Part shown: positions 43,000 through 54,809 of the stretch, one piece after another
How positions within the stretch are numbered: position 1 is the first letter of the stretch
How the letters are laid out: each line of letters begins with the position of its first letter
Origin: Paroedura picta
Taxonomy: Eukaryota; Chordata; Lepidosauria; Squamata; Gekkonidae
Length of the DNA: 64,000 bases
NCBI RefSeq assembly: GCF_049243985.1
Contig: NC_135384.1
Location: 11,156,501-11,220,500 of the forward strand
Direction: 5' to 3'
The notes under the pieces: model-generated
Told to the model about the DNA's origin: nothing
Seen by the model: the letters and a program-made list of their open reading frames with translations, nothing else
The model's database searches: none
Made by a program: the position numbers and the translations under genes

Positions 43000-44580
43000 C
43001 CTATCTAATATGAAGCTAGACCTTCTAATTGATATTAGAAACCACTGCTTATTTCAAGAGAAGTGTGCTCATTATGTGCATTGAATGGCCACGCAGAATC
43101 AAACCACAAAGTTCAACACTTTGGCCATCAGAGGTCATTTCTATCTTCCTTATAGTGACAATAAGGGACGTATCCTGGTGCCTGCGATTACTGGCTATTC
43201 CCCTGCTTATAGTATAGTATCAAGCTCATTATGGGACCAGTCTCAGGTAAAAACTTTATAATGCTTTACCTCTAAAAGGCTTTTCTTCTTGGGTCTTTAT
43301 TATATACATAAACACATACATAAACAAATACATAAATAGAATAAAGATGATGACTCAATGTATCTGACTGAGCGTTGCCAGTTCAGTTTTAAGAATTTGC
43401 GAGTGTAAGTTTAACCCACTTAACGTTCAGATTTAATTGTAACTCAGCTATTTTAAAAGAGAAAAATATTTAGAAGACAATTATTTTCAACACCCACTTA
43501 AAATAAAACAACCCTGTTTTAATTTCCGTCCTAATAACGGATTTCAATCTACTTGCCGCAGGCACGCTCTTTATGAAGTAATAACCATTATGAAGCGCGT
43601 AAAGCAATCACAGCCTTTGAGGATTCCAGAACTGACGCCTACACAGGACTGCAAGCGAACCTTAAAGGAACACATTAAAGAACTCAGACTTTTATCACAG
43701 CTAATAATGCAAAGCTGGCCCGTCAGTGAGCGGGTTGCCCTAAAAGTGACATTTGCTATTAGCTACTCTCAGTTGCCTTCTGTAAAATGGGCACCATATT
43801 TGAGCAATACTGCCAGCAAGCAGAGGAATAAGCACATGTATTTAGCACATGTATGTTCAAAACCATCAGCAACATAATGATGTCTCGTTTGTACGTTTTT
43901 CTTTCACTACTTCCTTATGTGTCCTGTCTAGATATCACATGGTAAGTAACACGCCTGACTCAACTGCTGCCAGCTCAGGAATTAGAAAGCAAGGGATGGA
44001 AAAAAATTACGGTACTGGGAACCCAGGAAAACCATTCCTCCTGAGACTGTCATACCCACAGTCAAAAAGGGTTCTAAGCTCTGTATCTTTACAGGACAAG
44101 GAAAAACACGCGCAGACACTAGAACAAGATTCTGCAGTGTATGCTGAAACCCTAAATCCACACCTCAACGCCTCTCAGGTACAACATGTTAACTACGCAA
44201 AGAACTCTTAAGTGGCTCAAGCAAGCGAGCCAGGTCCCGTGCTATTAAGACTCAGCCTGCTTGGAAGTGAAGCTCCTCGGAATCCAGACTGCTAAAAGGA
44301 AATACCCAGGTCAGTAGGCAATCTGACCTCAAACAAATAAGGGCTCCTATACCTTCAAAATATGCACACAAGAAAGATTATGTTCAGTGTAGCTTGCCAT
44401 ATGGGTGTGAGAAACCTGGCCAACTTTTCCCTTTTTGATAAACTTATTAAGGCTGCACTCCCAAACGCACTTGCTTTGGGGTTAAGCGCCCTGTTCATTC
44501 TGAAGTTTTACTTCCTATAAGTAAGTCGTTTGTAGCTACTCACCCCATCTCCCATCAATTAAGTTAGGAGGCTGGTGTGC
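43000..44580. other. Noncoding stretch, no gene or clear repeat seen
   Basis: It contains an AT-rich simple stretch near 43305-43340 (ATAC/AAAC units). Frames of 95-120 codons at 43590-44211 have no recognisable family and no splice borders in keeping with coding. Confidence 0.4.
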
Positions 44581-44699
44581 ATACACTGTCACACACGGCT
44601 CTTAAAAGGTGCATAGAATTTAATTCTAGCCTCTCGACTCCTGAAGTCTGATTCCATGCAATCTGGCTCAAAAGAAAAGCTCATTCTGCACACATTGAG

Positions 44700-45800
44700 T
44701 AATGCACCTGAGAAGTTTATTTCCCTGTTTTGTACGGGAAAATCCAGCTGCAGAAGCACACTGAAGTCCCAAGTCTCACGCGGCTCAGACTCCACAGCAT
44801 TGCAATGCCATTCGCCCAGCGTTGGGTTAGGAAAATATCTGGAGATTTTAGAAGGGGGGGGGCACTTGAGGAAAGCAGGGGCTTTGGGGAGGGGGAAGGT
44901 CCACAGCGGGGTATAGTGCCACAGGATCCTCGAGATGGAGCTACGTGGGAAACCTTTAAAACTAGCCTGACAGGGTCTGCTTGCCCCCCTCTCCCAGCCC
45001 CATCTGGAAAGTCCAGCCGCGGACATTCTTGTTTAAAAAGTTGCGCAGAAGCAGTACCCATTCCCTCCCGCAGCCACCTCCGGGTCGCACAGCATTCCTC
45101 GGCTGAACTGCCCCGTGCGCAAATGCAAACCGCGGAAAGGGAAAGGGGCCAGATTTCGCCCGTCCCGCCCCGATGCAACAACCCACGGCTGCAGCAGCCC
45201 CCGGACGGGACAGCCCTACCTTGGCGAGCCCCCCCGGGCTGAGAGCTGCAAGTTCTGCCCCGCGGCATGCGCTTGGGTGGGGAAAGGGGGCGAGAGAGCC
45301 AGAGAGAGCCCAATGCACTGGGCTTCCCGATCCTGCACCGGCCCCTCCAGCCAAGGCGGACCTTCCCGGGCTGCTTCTCCTGCGCCCAGCCCGCAGCTCC
45401 TGCCGGCGGTTAATTTCCAAAATAAAGAGGTGCCGGGGCTTAAGCCTGCCCGGAAACCACATCCCTCTGACCTGGGAAGTCCTTCCCCCTGGTGATCCCA
45501 GAGATGTGGGAATTGGTGGTGGCTTTGCGCACTGGCTTGCCAATGGCACTCTGCCTATGCTCAGGAGCTCTTGCTTCTTGGCTGGGCTTTTGCCTCTGGC
45601 GAGCGTGGAGGTCCCCCCTCCCTTTTCCCGGGTTTCTTTTTTTTTGGTCTCTTTTTTCAAGGGTCTTGATTCTCTGCTCGGAGTCGAAGGCAGCGTCGTT
45701 TTTGGCCCAGCCGGGCGAGGAAGGGTTAAATGGGCTGAGCCCGCTGGGTCCTAGCGCCGCCCGGATTGTTTCTGGGGCAGGAAGTGTGGCTTCTTGCAAG
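44700..45800 (-). promoter_or_regulatory. CpG-rich region: likely promoter and first exon of the SCAN gene
   Basis: CpG-dense (CCGCGGACATTC, CCGTGCGCAAATGC, CGCCCGTCCCGCCCCG). A donor on - (TCGCCAAG|gtaggg, boundary 45220/45219) could end a noncoding first exon that joins the acceptor at 37242, an intron of about 8 kb. Long open frames on both strands here are a by-product of GC content. A divergent transcript on + cannot be excluded. Confidence 0.5.
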
Positions 45801-45825
45801 CGATCTGGGGAGCAGGCAGCAAATC

Positions 45826-45985
45826 TTTGAGTCCAGGGGCACCTTTAAGACCGACAAAGATTTATTCCAGGCGTGAGCTTTCGTGTGCATGCACACGAAA
45901 CCTCACGCCTGGAATAAATCTTTGTCGGTCTTAAAGGTGCCCCTGGACTCAAATTTAGTGGTGCTACTACAGATCTTCATGGGAA
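45826..45985. repeat. Fold-back inverted duplication of a LINE 3' fragment
   Basis: The left arm (about 45828-45893) and the right arm (about 45896-45955) are near-perfect reverse complements meeting at GTGTGCATGCACACG. Each arm carries the motif GTGCCCCTGGACTCAA or its complement, and AAATCTTTGTCGGTC. The right arm continues alone as TTTAGTGGTGCTACTAC, so it looks like one LINE-end copy to which an inverted partial copy was added. Confidence 0.8.
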
Positions 45986-45999
45986 CAAATGTGTCTGCT

Positions 46000-47025
46000 C
46001 GCTTTTGTGGTTTTTCTGGCCTGTTTACTCGGAGCATGCCCCCATGAGTCGAGAAAGGACTTATTCACAGGTAAGTGATCATCCAGCTGCAGCATAAAGC
46101 TTGCCTGCAAAGAACTCAGAAAAAGAGATTCCCCCGGGGCTAGCCTCCGGTAGGCTGGTTTTAGGCATTTCCCCCCCTCGGAAGTAAATCCAGACGACCC
46201 TGTTATTGCAGCCCTGTGCTCATTTTACCTGCGAGTAACTCAGTGAGACTTTGGAGGAAATGTCTACCTAATTGGGAGGTTAGAGAATTGGGCCCTTGTC
46301 ACTAACTGGTACTCCTCTTTTGGATCCAGAACGGATTTTGGAAAGTCTGCTGTTCGAGAGCACCGTTTCCTGAAATTTCGCCTTGACCGGGTTTAAAAGT
46401 GCCAGGTAGACTTCTCAGGTGGGCTTAAATAATAACTTGGTGTGAAGCCATTAACAGAAGATAAAGATTAATCTTCAAAACTTCAAATGCCACTTGCTGT
46501 AGACCAGGAAGCTATTAAAAGAGGGGGAAATTGGTTGCAAGGTAATATAATATGAATAATAATGATGTTTTTGATCAGCTGGCATCCAGGGCTCAAATCT
46601 GCAAAATCGCTGTACAGATTTTGTTGCTCTTGCAAGATATAATGAAACCTGCTAAATGTGGTGATTGTTTACTTCAAATATTTACAACTTTTTTGTCTGG
46701 TTAGGATTAAACTCCCTGCTTGCTTTTTCAAATGTCAGTTTCTCCCATTCCACTGTCAGTTTTTCCCACCCAAATCCTGCAATCCTTGTTTTGTATTGTA
46801 ACTGTAAACTGTATAATTTTGTCATCTAGGCAGTACTTAGCATGTTTCTGAAGCAATTTGCTTGTGTGCAAACTTCAGAATTACACAGAATTCTTCACCA
46901 GTACATTATTATGGCAACAGAATTCATCACAGCTGTATGCTTCAAAGGGTAACAGACATGTGATGCCTTTATCTAAAAACACGTTTTTTTTAACAGTGGG
47001 GAAATATACCTATTCTATATGATCA
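46000..47025. other. Intergenic, no recognised gene
   Basis: Plain A+T-rich sequence upstream of the SCAN promoter region. No coding frame, splice pair or clear repeat was seen. Confidence 0.4.
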
Positions 47026-47040
47026 ACATTACTGATGAAT

Positions 47041-47152
47041 TCAAATGAGGAGCCGTGTTGGTCTGAAGTAGCATGAAGGGTGCTTGCACTCGAAAGCTCA
47101 TGCCTTGAATAAATCTTTGTTGGTCTTAAAGGTGCTACTGGACTCTGATTTT
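47041..47152 (+). mobile_element. Short LINE 3' retroposon with 13-bp target duplication
   Basis: 112-bp copy flanked by ATTACTGATGAAT (47028-47040 and 47153-47165). It has GCACTCGAAAGCTCATGCC, AATAAATCTTTGTTGG and TTAAAGGTGCTACTGGACTC. It shows that this short unit spreads by target-primed retroposition. Confidence 0.8.
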
Positions 47153-47239
47153 ATTACTGATGAATATCCTCCAGGCCAGGCTGGATTCTAGAGCTTTTGG
47201 TGGGGGGATCACTTGGGCATAAAATTGGGGTCACTGTGG

Positions 47240-47345
47240 GTGGGGAGGTTGTTGTCAGTTCTTGTATTCTGCAGGGGGCTGGACTAGATGACCCTTGAGG
47301 TACCTTCTAACTTAGCGATTCTATTCTGTGATCGGAAGGAGACCA
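47240..47345 (+). repeat. CR1 LINE 3' end fragment
   Basis: TGCAGGGGGCTGGACTAGAT, GACCCTTGAGGTACC and GATTCTATTCTGTG match the CR1 3' terminus (GGTTGGACTAGATGACC...ATTCTATGATTC). Confidence 0.65.
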
Positions 47346-47952
47346 ACAGCGTGACAGCAAAGGGTGGCATCTGGACCTTGTAAGCAACCCAGATGGGCTG
47401 ATCACTGCGCACTAAACTATGACTAAAAATGTAGCCTCAAGCCATGTGCTATAAGCAATAACTTGATGGGATGACTAAAAATGTTTAAAAGGCCCAGGGG
47501 GTTGACATGATGTCACCAAAAGTCTCCCAATCTGTGACAAGTATCCACAATGGCTGGAGAAGTCCTGAGGACTGATTTCCCAAAAGGAGACAATACCTGT
47601 TTGCATATGCTGATAGACCCCAGGTGTTTTGGAGAAAGGGGGTGAAAGATTATCGGCAGGAAGGAAGGAATGAGTAATTCCCTATCTTGATGGCCCCCCT
47701 AAGGCAGATGGCTTGTGACACCCTGGCCTGTTTGTTCCAGCATCTTCCATCTTGTTTGGTTCAGATACCATTTAATGAACACAGATGCCAGCGCAATATA
47801 ATTTTTTATTTCTATGGGTCTACAAGGGGTGCCTCTGGGAGCCCATCTAGGCTGTCCTTCTAGCCACTAAACGGAAGAGACTGTCACACTCGTCGTCATA
47901 AGGAAGAAAGCTTACCTCAGCATACTTTAGAGAAAGGCTGGCTCCTTTAGGA

Positions 47953-48088
47953 CAGGGGTAGTCAACCTGTGGTCCTCCAGATGTCCATGGACTACAATTC
48001 CCATGAGCCCCTGCCAGCAACTGCTGGCAGGGGCTCATGGGAATTGTAGTCCATGGACATCTGGAGGACCACAGGTTAACTACCCCTA
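47953..48088. mobile_element. hAT-type palindromic MITE, 136 bp
   Basis: Perfect 8-bp duplication CTTTAGGA (47945-47952 and 48089-48096). The arms are almost perfect inverted repeats around CAGCAACTGCTGG, with ACTACAATTCCCATGAGCCC in each. It appears young: the two arms differ at very few positions. Confidence 0.92.
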
Positions 48089-48654
48089 CTTTAGGACACT
48101 CCCTGGACACTGTAAGTGCCCATCTGGACCAGGGCCTGCTTTAGAAACAAAAGACGCCTCCAAGAATTTCATCTGGCCTTCTGGCCCATAGAATCAATTA
48201 TGGCCCTTAGTGTCCTACATAGTTAACATATTTGATCACTGCATGTAAAGGAGCCAACTGTATAGTTAACATATCTATTCCTCTGTTTTATGGATACTGC
48301 TTTATTTATTTATGCCTGACCACTGGTAAATCTAGAATAGTACAGACGCACTGGGAAACCAATATGGCAATAAAAAATATCCAAATTGGACTTATACAGA
48401 ATCGTCTCTCTTCAGTTTCAGTAATTCTTTTATTCTTATTTCACACAAGTCCCGACGTGTTTTGCCTACAGCTTTTTCAAGGGACAGTGGTTTTTATATT
48501 TAAGGACTTCAGCTTATTAAGAAATCTCTTGACACAGTATAAGGTCATACAATAGCTCAACTTAGCTTGTGGCGTTTCAGACTACTGATAAAGGCAGTGA
48601 TGCCGAAATGTGTTTGGTCATTGGCATGAATGTACACTTGGATTTTAAGGAGGC

Positions 48655-48745
48655 TATATTTTAATAATTTAAATAATTATTAATATTTTAATAATTATCA
48701 ATTTAAATATTTTTAATTTTAATAATTATTAATATTCAATTGTGC
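48655..48745. repeat. AT-rich low-complexity stretch
   Basis: AATAATTATTAATATT and TTTAAAT motifs repeat with dyad symmetry. No gene. Confidence 0.7.
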
Positions 48746-49067
48746 AACATATTTTATCCTACAGAGACTTGAGCACATTTTCCTAATTTTGACACTTTTT
48801 TGGGCGGGGATATTTAATCTCCCCCAGGTGACCGCAACATCGATTCTATCCGTATTCTCCTTTTTTAAACCTTCGCTCACTCATTGGCTCGTGTCTGGGA
48901 GTAAGTTGTGAAGTTTCTGTGGCAGCCTCTGCACACGTGACATCAGCGATGACATCACAATGAAATGCCCAAGGGTTGCCAGGCTGAAGTAGCATGTTCA
49001 CAGAAAGGATGCTGCAAGCGATCTAGGCAGGTCTGTAAGAGGAAACTCCTGGGGTCTCCTTAGGGCG

Positions 49068-49402
49068 GGCTTTCTCAACCAGGGTTTTGTGAAACCCTGG
49101 AGTTTCTTGATGGCTCTGGAAGGGTTTCCTGAATGGGTGGGAACTGATTAATTTTTTTGTATATGTTTTAAATTTGTTAAACATTTATCGGGTGATATGG
49201 CTATATATGGTCCTGGCAACTCATTCCCCGGTCCCAAATGACCAATGATGGGCCTGGAGTGTGGGGGAAGGGGGCCCAGGTGGGCATGTGCACAGCTGTG
49301 CTTCCCAAACATATCGTGCCACATCTGGGGTTTCAAGAAGCCTGAAGAAGGTTTCAGGGGTTTCTCAGTGGGGTAAAGGTTGAGAAAGGCTGGTTCAAGG
49401 TA
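49068..49402 (+). repeat. About 335-bp repeat with inverted ends TTTCTCAACC..GGTTGAGAAAG
   Basis: CTTTCTCAACCAGGGTTTTG at the left and GGTTGAGAAAGGCTG at the right, with GGAAGGGTTTCC, GGTGATATGGCTATAT, CCAATGATGGGCCTGGAG and AAGCCTGAAGAAGG between. Sister copies lie at 56092-56480 and 57478-57818 (reverse). It is a nonautonomous DNA element by shape; TSD not fixed. Confidence 0.65.
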
Positions 49403-49639
49403 AGAAGAGCTCAGATATGAGGTAGCATGGAAATAGGCAGGTATCTTTCCCCATAGAACAGTGGATTTTCAGGATCTGTTCTAAGGAACCTTGGCGGATT
49501 ATCTAGGGTTCCTCAAGTGGAAAATCAGTACCGGCAGATAAGCTATGCTGAAAGACAGCTTTCCGTAGTCCTTGTGAACCTGAAATGCGCAGTCATGCGG
49601 CAGTACAAGGTGAAATATGGGAAGCACTGATTTCACTCA

Positions 49640-50220
49640 AAGGTAACTTGGAAGTTTAAACCTAGGTCCTCGTTGTAGTAGGTCCACCTTGTTAATGCAT
49701 GTATTTCTGTCTCTGTCCTTCTGCTCTGTTTCTGTGTTTATATTTATTTCCTCCTTACAAGGCATTTTTGACATTTCCTGCTGACGTTTTTAAGGAGATG
49801 CTTGAAGCAAAAATCCTCCTGTATCTTTAGGAGTCCAGGAGGAAGCCTGTTGGTTCAGTCCAGTGGACCGTCCTCCTCCATCATCTCCTATCATTCAGTG
49901 GCCAGCTAGTTTCCCCAGAGGGCCAACCCACGAGGCATAGAGGCCAAGGACTCCTTTGAAGTTGCCTCCTAGAATTGGTCTGAGATTTATTGACTCTTAA
50001 AATGGAGATTCCTATATATCGCCATGGCTGATGGTCCCTGATGAACCTATCCGCCAGGTGTCTGTCTAACCCCATTGTGATGCTCATGGCCATCCCTAGC
50101 AAATGAGTATATTTCAACCTCCGCTGGACAGTGTTTCACATATAAATTGTATTTTTTCCGGTGACCCTTCCCTGTAAAATATGTCAGTATTATTATTACT
50201 GGGAGGCTATTGGGAGACAT
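49640..50220. other. Intergenic, no gene recognised
   Basis: No coding frame of note. A line of repeat-like text, CTAGTTTCCCCAGAGGGCCAA, is present but cannot be classed. Confidence 0.35.
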
Positions 50221-50224
50221 ACCA

Positions 50225-50640
50225 AAGGCCAGTTTGGTGTAGTGATTAGGAGTGCGGACTTCTTATCTGGCATGCCGGGTTCGATTCTGCGCTCCCCCAC
50301 ATGCAGCCAGCTGGGTGACCTTGGGCTCGCCACAGCACTGATAAAACTGTTCTGACCGAGCAGTAATATCAGGGCTCTCTCAGCCTCACCCACCCCACAG
50401 GGTGTCTGTTGTGGGGAGAGGAAAGGGAAGGCGACTGTAAGCCGCTTTGAGCCTCCTTTGGGGAGAGAAAAGTGGCATATAAGAACGAGTTGGTTCTTAT
50501 TTTTCAGGAATATTAGGGCTCCCTCAGCCTCACCTCCCTCACAGGGTGTCTGTTGTGGGGAGAGGAAAGGGAAGGCGAATGTAAGCCCCTTTGAGCCTCC
50601 TTCAGGTAGAGAAAAGCGGCATATAAGAACCAGCTCTTCT
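50225..50640 (+). mobile_element. tRNA-derived SINE with a second copy of its tail
   Basis: GCCAGTTTGGTGTAGTGATT, GAGTGCGGACTTCTTATC, a B-box-like GGGTTCGATTCTGCG and the tail TAAGCCGCTTTGAGCCTCC, ending near 50500. From about 50510 the 3' half (GGGTGTCTGTTGTGGGGAGA, TTTGAGCCTCCTTC, AAAGCGGCATATAAGAACC) is repeated, a same-strand partial duplication. Confidence 0.8.
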
Positions 50641-50649
50641 CCTGAGAGT

Positions 50650-51295
50650 TCATGGCCAAGAACTTTGATTACTAGCCCAGGTTCTCAGCTGCCACATTCC
50701 ATGGTCTCAGGTAATAAAATATATGTGGAAGAGGGAGAGTGAAGACTTTCCCCAGGCCAAAGTGTCCAGGTGAGCTGGCTCAGACTGGCTGAGAGAAGCA
50801 AGCATTGTTTCCAAGTGGTTTTACTTCCTTCCAGTGGGAACCTGTCCTGAAACTGCTCAAACTGGTTTTCAGAGGCTTCCCCCATGGTGGCCCTTCAGTC
50901 ATCTGCTTTCCACAAGAAGATACTGGTGCTAGTTGGCAGGCATCCAAACCAGAGCGCGGCAAAAGAACCTGGACTCCGGATTTAGCTCGGTGTTTCTACA
51001 TGGGAGAGCACATCTGAAGCACCGTGCAAACTATTAATGCAAAGCACTATTCTTGGTTTTGTGAATGCATGTAATTTTAGAGCATTTCTTTTTCCATAGA
51101 TGTCTTCAGATAAATGTTTTCACTCTTCTCCCTCTCTGTATTTCTATGTCAACTCTAATTTTAATATGATTTGCTCGTTGGAGTTGATATAGGACGATCT
51201 GAGAGTTCAGCCCCTGGTGATTTAATACATAGAAACAATCCCTAGAATCAATGAAGAAGAAGCCTTCAAGTGTGAAGTGAACCGAAGACATCCTA
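50650..51295. other. Intergenic, no gene recognised
   Basis: Short frames only; no product recognised. Confidence 0.35.
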
Positions 51296-51299
51296 GGTT

Positions 51300-51450
51300 T
51301 GACTGGGGTGGTGGTGATGGTCGGTCAGCCATATGGTTGGATACACACTTCTCTTGGATGCTTTAGGATGCTTAGGGCTAATCCTGCGTTGAGCAGGGGG
51401 TTGGACTGGATGGCCTGTATGGCCCCTTCCAACTCTATGATTCTATGGAG
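51300..51450 (+). repeat. CR1 LINE 3' end
   Basis: TGGATACACACTTCTCTTGG, TTTAGGATGCTTAGGGC, TGAGCAGGGGGTTGGACTGG and TCTATGATTCTATGG, the CR1 3' terminus with its ATTCTATG unit. Confidence 0.8.
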
Positions 51451-51694
51451 ATAATAAAATTGACCCACCTTAAGTAGTTGAAAAGTGATTACTGAGATGA
51501 TACCTGGGAAGTGCTATTCATAAGGCAATCTGTAAAAGCTAAAGGTTGGATTCACCGTTTTGGACGTCAGTTTTGCAATGAATTTATTTGAATCTGTTCT
51601 GTAAGGTTGCTTCAGTGATTGTAAACTATATATCACTTAGTATTCTATAGCAAAACTGAAGAAGGGTTCTTGAAGTCCGAAACCAGTCTGTCTT

Positions 51695-51860
51695 CTTTTT
51701 CTCCCCCCCCCCCCCCCTTTATACTGTTTTGCTTCACCTGGATTGTTTTTGACCACTTAATTTTTTAAATTAATTTTCTTAATTTTTTTGACCTGAGCCT
51801 TCGGGGAGGGCGGTATATAAAGATAATAAACAAACAAATAAATATATGAATAAATAAATA
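51695..51860 (+). repeat. Poly(C) run and LINE tail
   Basis: An uninterrupted run of about 16-17 C is followed by a LINE tail (CTGAGCCTTCGGGGAGGG, CGGTATATAAAGATAAT, AATAAATA). Confidence 0.65.
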
Positions 51861-51869
51861 TATGTGCTA

Positions 51870-53330
51870 TGGATTTTAATGTATATGCCTTGTGGCAACA
51901 TAGAAGATAACAAATTCAAGTAAAAATGAGATTGAGGTCTATTCAGCCTTTATTTGTGCTGTTACATGGTTTTCCTAGTTTGATGCACTTCTATTACCGA
52001 GTACCCCCTTGTTTGTACAAAGGTTGGATTCAGCTAGCTTTTTCACTCAATCTTAGGCTGTCAGCCCTTCTCTCACATGTCACCGCAGTTCCCTCAATCT
52101 TTTGGGGTGATTGGAGGGGATCCCTTCTTTCCCCCCCATCACCAGCAAAATTGGTTTTGATCTAACTCTAATTATTGTTACAACAGTAGGTTGATTCCAA
52201 GAAGGTAGTGGTCCCCTTTGACTACTCAAAAAGGCTATGTGTAGGACCTGCATAGAGCAAACCTTTATGAGGTGGAGGCTGTATGAAGGAGGAGAACTGG
52301 GCAAGACTTAGTGGAAATGTGGCTGAATCCAGCCCTGTACCCCAAATTTAGGGGTATTTGCAATGTGCAGGCAGAAGATTTGATAGTGTCTTGAACATTA
52401 TGCATAACCAAATAGCAGATAATTATATTTTTAATAGGGGAAAAAAGTATCGGAGAATCTCCTGCATTTTTAAGTTCCTGGTTTCTGGAGACATGCACTG
52501 AAAAACCAGAACTTACTGACTGGAACGCCAACCAGGGACGGAAAAGCCTTGCTCAGCCATGAAACTCTCACTGGGTTCTCTGGAGCCAGTCATTGTTTCA
52601 ATTGAACCTACCAAATTCAAATTCAAAAAAACCTTTAATGGCATATAAAATATCATAAGAACAATTGAACCTACCTCAGAGGGTTGTTGTGAGGATAAAA
52701 TGGGGAACCAAGTGTGCCGCCTTGAAATCAGTGAAAAAAGGAAGGTATAGATAGTGAGCAAGGGGGACAATTTTACTGGGAAGGGATTCAATTTGGAAAT
52801 AGCGGCAAGGGAAATCATTTTCTTTTGCTTCAAAACCCCCCCCCCCCAGTTGCTTCCCCCTCTTAAAAACAGTGGGTATGTATGTAGGGAGGGGAATTCT
52901 GAGGATTCTGATATAGGCATTCATGTGTACTGAATTCCTCGCGGATCCGTAGAAATGCAGTCAGATTTGTCGAAGAAAAGTTTTTGCACCAAGCTGGTTG
53001 TATGGCTCCCTCTGGTGTTCAAGTCGATGAATAGCTAGCTGCGAAGTACTTTTCAGGTAAGGCGAACAGAACAACAGTGGATTCGGTTTGACAAAACACA
53101 TTTGCACTTTCAGCATCTTAGTAGCGGTCTGAAGAAAGAGAAGTCTCTTACAGGTATGGCCTTGTAATGGAAACTTTCCTCAGTTTGCCAGACTCACTTA
53201 GCATCACCTCATGTCTTTGGTTATGCCTCTTCTTTAGGGATACCCTTAGGAAATAAACTAAGAACAAACAGCTGACTTCCCCACTCAATCTTGCCCAAGA
53301 GTCCTTGTGACTCAGCCCCTGGCCCACATT
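51870..53330. other. Intergenic, repeat-like pieces, no gene
   Basis: Includes an unclassified repeat at 52020-52140 and a SINE-like tail at 52670-52745 (CTACCTCAGAGGGTTGTTGT, AGGATAAAATGGGG) and a C run at 52836-52848. No coding region. Confidence 0.45.
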
Positions 53331-53334
53331 TCAA

Positions 53335-53815
53335 AATTTATTTATATATAATTGTATACCGCTTTTCCCTAATGGCATTATAACATACTGAGATCCCTCT
53401 CACCCACTCCTGACTCCACCCCAAAAGTCATAGAATCATAGAATCATAGAATCATAGAGTTGGAAGGGGGCATACAGGCCATCTAGTCCAACCCCCTGCT
53501 CAACGCAGGATCAGCCCTAAGCATCCTAAAGCATCAAAGAAAAGTGTGTATCCAAGCTTTGCTTGAAGACTGCCAGTGAGGGGGAGCTCACCACCTCCCT
53601 AGGCAGCCTATTCCACTGATGAACTATGACTGTGAAATTTTTTTCCTGATATCTAGCCTATATTGTTGTACTTGTAGTTTAAACCCATTACTGCGTGTCC
53701 TCTCCTCTGCAGCCAACAGAAACAGCATCCTGCCCTCCTCCAAGTGACAACCTTTCAAATACTTAAAGAGGGCTATCCTGTCCCCTCTCAACCTCCTTTT
53801 CTCCAGGCCGAGTCC
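53335..53815 (-). mobile_element. CR1 LINE 3' end, about 400 bp or more
   Basis: AATCATAGAATCATAGAG repeated (the reversed ATTCTATG terminus), AGTTGGAAGGGGGCATACAG, ATCTAGTCCAACCCCCTGC, CCTAGGCAGCCTATTCCACT and CTCTCAACCTCCTTTTC are the reverse strand of the CR1 3'UTR and tail. It is 5'-truncated and noncoding. Confidence 0.85.
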
Positions 53816-54539
53816 CCAGGTAGTTCCCAACCTAGAGCTGGCAACCCTCGGCATGGGGCATTCGGCAGTTGTGCATGGAGAGGGCAGGATGTGATGTCAT
53901 ATCCTTTGACATCACATGCTGTGATGCTATACCAGGTAGCCATTCCCAGGCCTCCAGCTTTATGAGAGACCTCTTCCCTCTGGGGCTAATGGCTCCCTCT
54001 GCTGCTTAAGAGCAGAATGCTCTTAAGAATCACCCCAAAGCGTGGTTCATCTGGATTCTACCCCCAATCTCTTGGGGATGATCAGTGCTGGGTTGCCAAA
54101 CCTATATCCAGGACAAAGGTCAGCCCCTTTTTTGAGATCTTTTGGAGTCAGAGCCCCCCCCCCCCCAATCTTGAACCAGGAGATCCTAATCATGGAATAT
54201 GTCTTTGAGGGGCCATGTGCACAAGCCGGAAAGATCTCAACCGCAAGCATTCAGAAAGAATGGGGTGGCCCCAGCTAACCTTTTCACTCAATCTCACCTC
54301 ATTTCCTCTACTTGTTTTAGATCCTGTCCCACATGACTGTTGCCCAGATAGGTCCCTCAGTGTAGCCTTCTTGGATGTTCAGAGATGACCCCTCCTCCCA
54401 TATTCATCTCGGGAGAAGCTGCCTGGATCAAGCCCAGGGTGGGATATTTGGCAAAGAAAGCTTGAGTTTTGCCCAGTCAAAGTCGTGTGATACTGAGTGC
54501 AGTAAATAAATCTCCCAAGAAATATATTGCAAAAAAAGA

Positions 54540-54805
54540 CGAGTTGGGATTTATATCCCACTTTTCACTACCTTAAGGAGTCTCAAAGCGGCTTACAGTT
54601 GCCTTTCCTTTCTCTTCCCACCACAGACACCCTGTGAGGTAGGTGGAACTGAGAGAGCCCTGATATTACTGCTCTGTGAGAACAGCTCTACCAGGACTTT
54701 GACTAACTCAAGATCAGTCAGCTGGCTGCATGTGGGGGAGCAGGGAATAAAACCTGACTGGCCTGATTAGAAGCCGCTGCTCTTAACCACTACATTAAAC
54801 TGGTA
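54540..54805 (-). mobile_element. tRNA-derived SINE
   Basis: TCAAAGCGGCTTACAGTTGC, ACAGACACCCTGTGAGGTAG, TCAGTCAGCTGGCTGCATG, GGGAATAAAACCTGAC and AAGCCGCTGCTCTTAACC: the family of 24826-25105, reverse orientation, diverged. Confidence 0.7.
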
Positions 54806-54809
54806 AAAT

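Noticed and set aside
44717-45830. Several long open frames (up to 232 codons) on both strands in the CpG-rich region
   Set aside because: High GC removes stops by chance. The frames overlap on both strands, have low-complexity composition and no recognisable domain.
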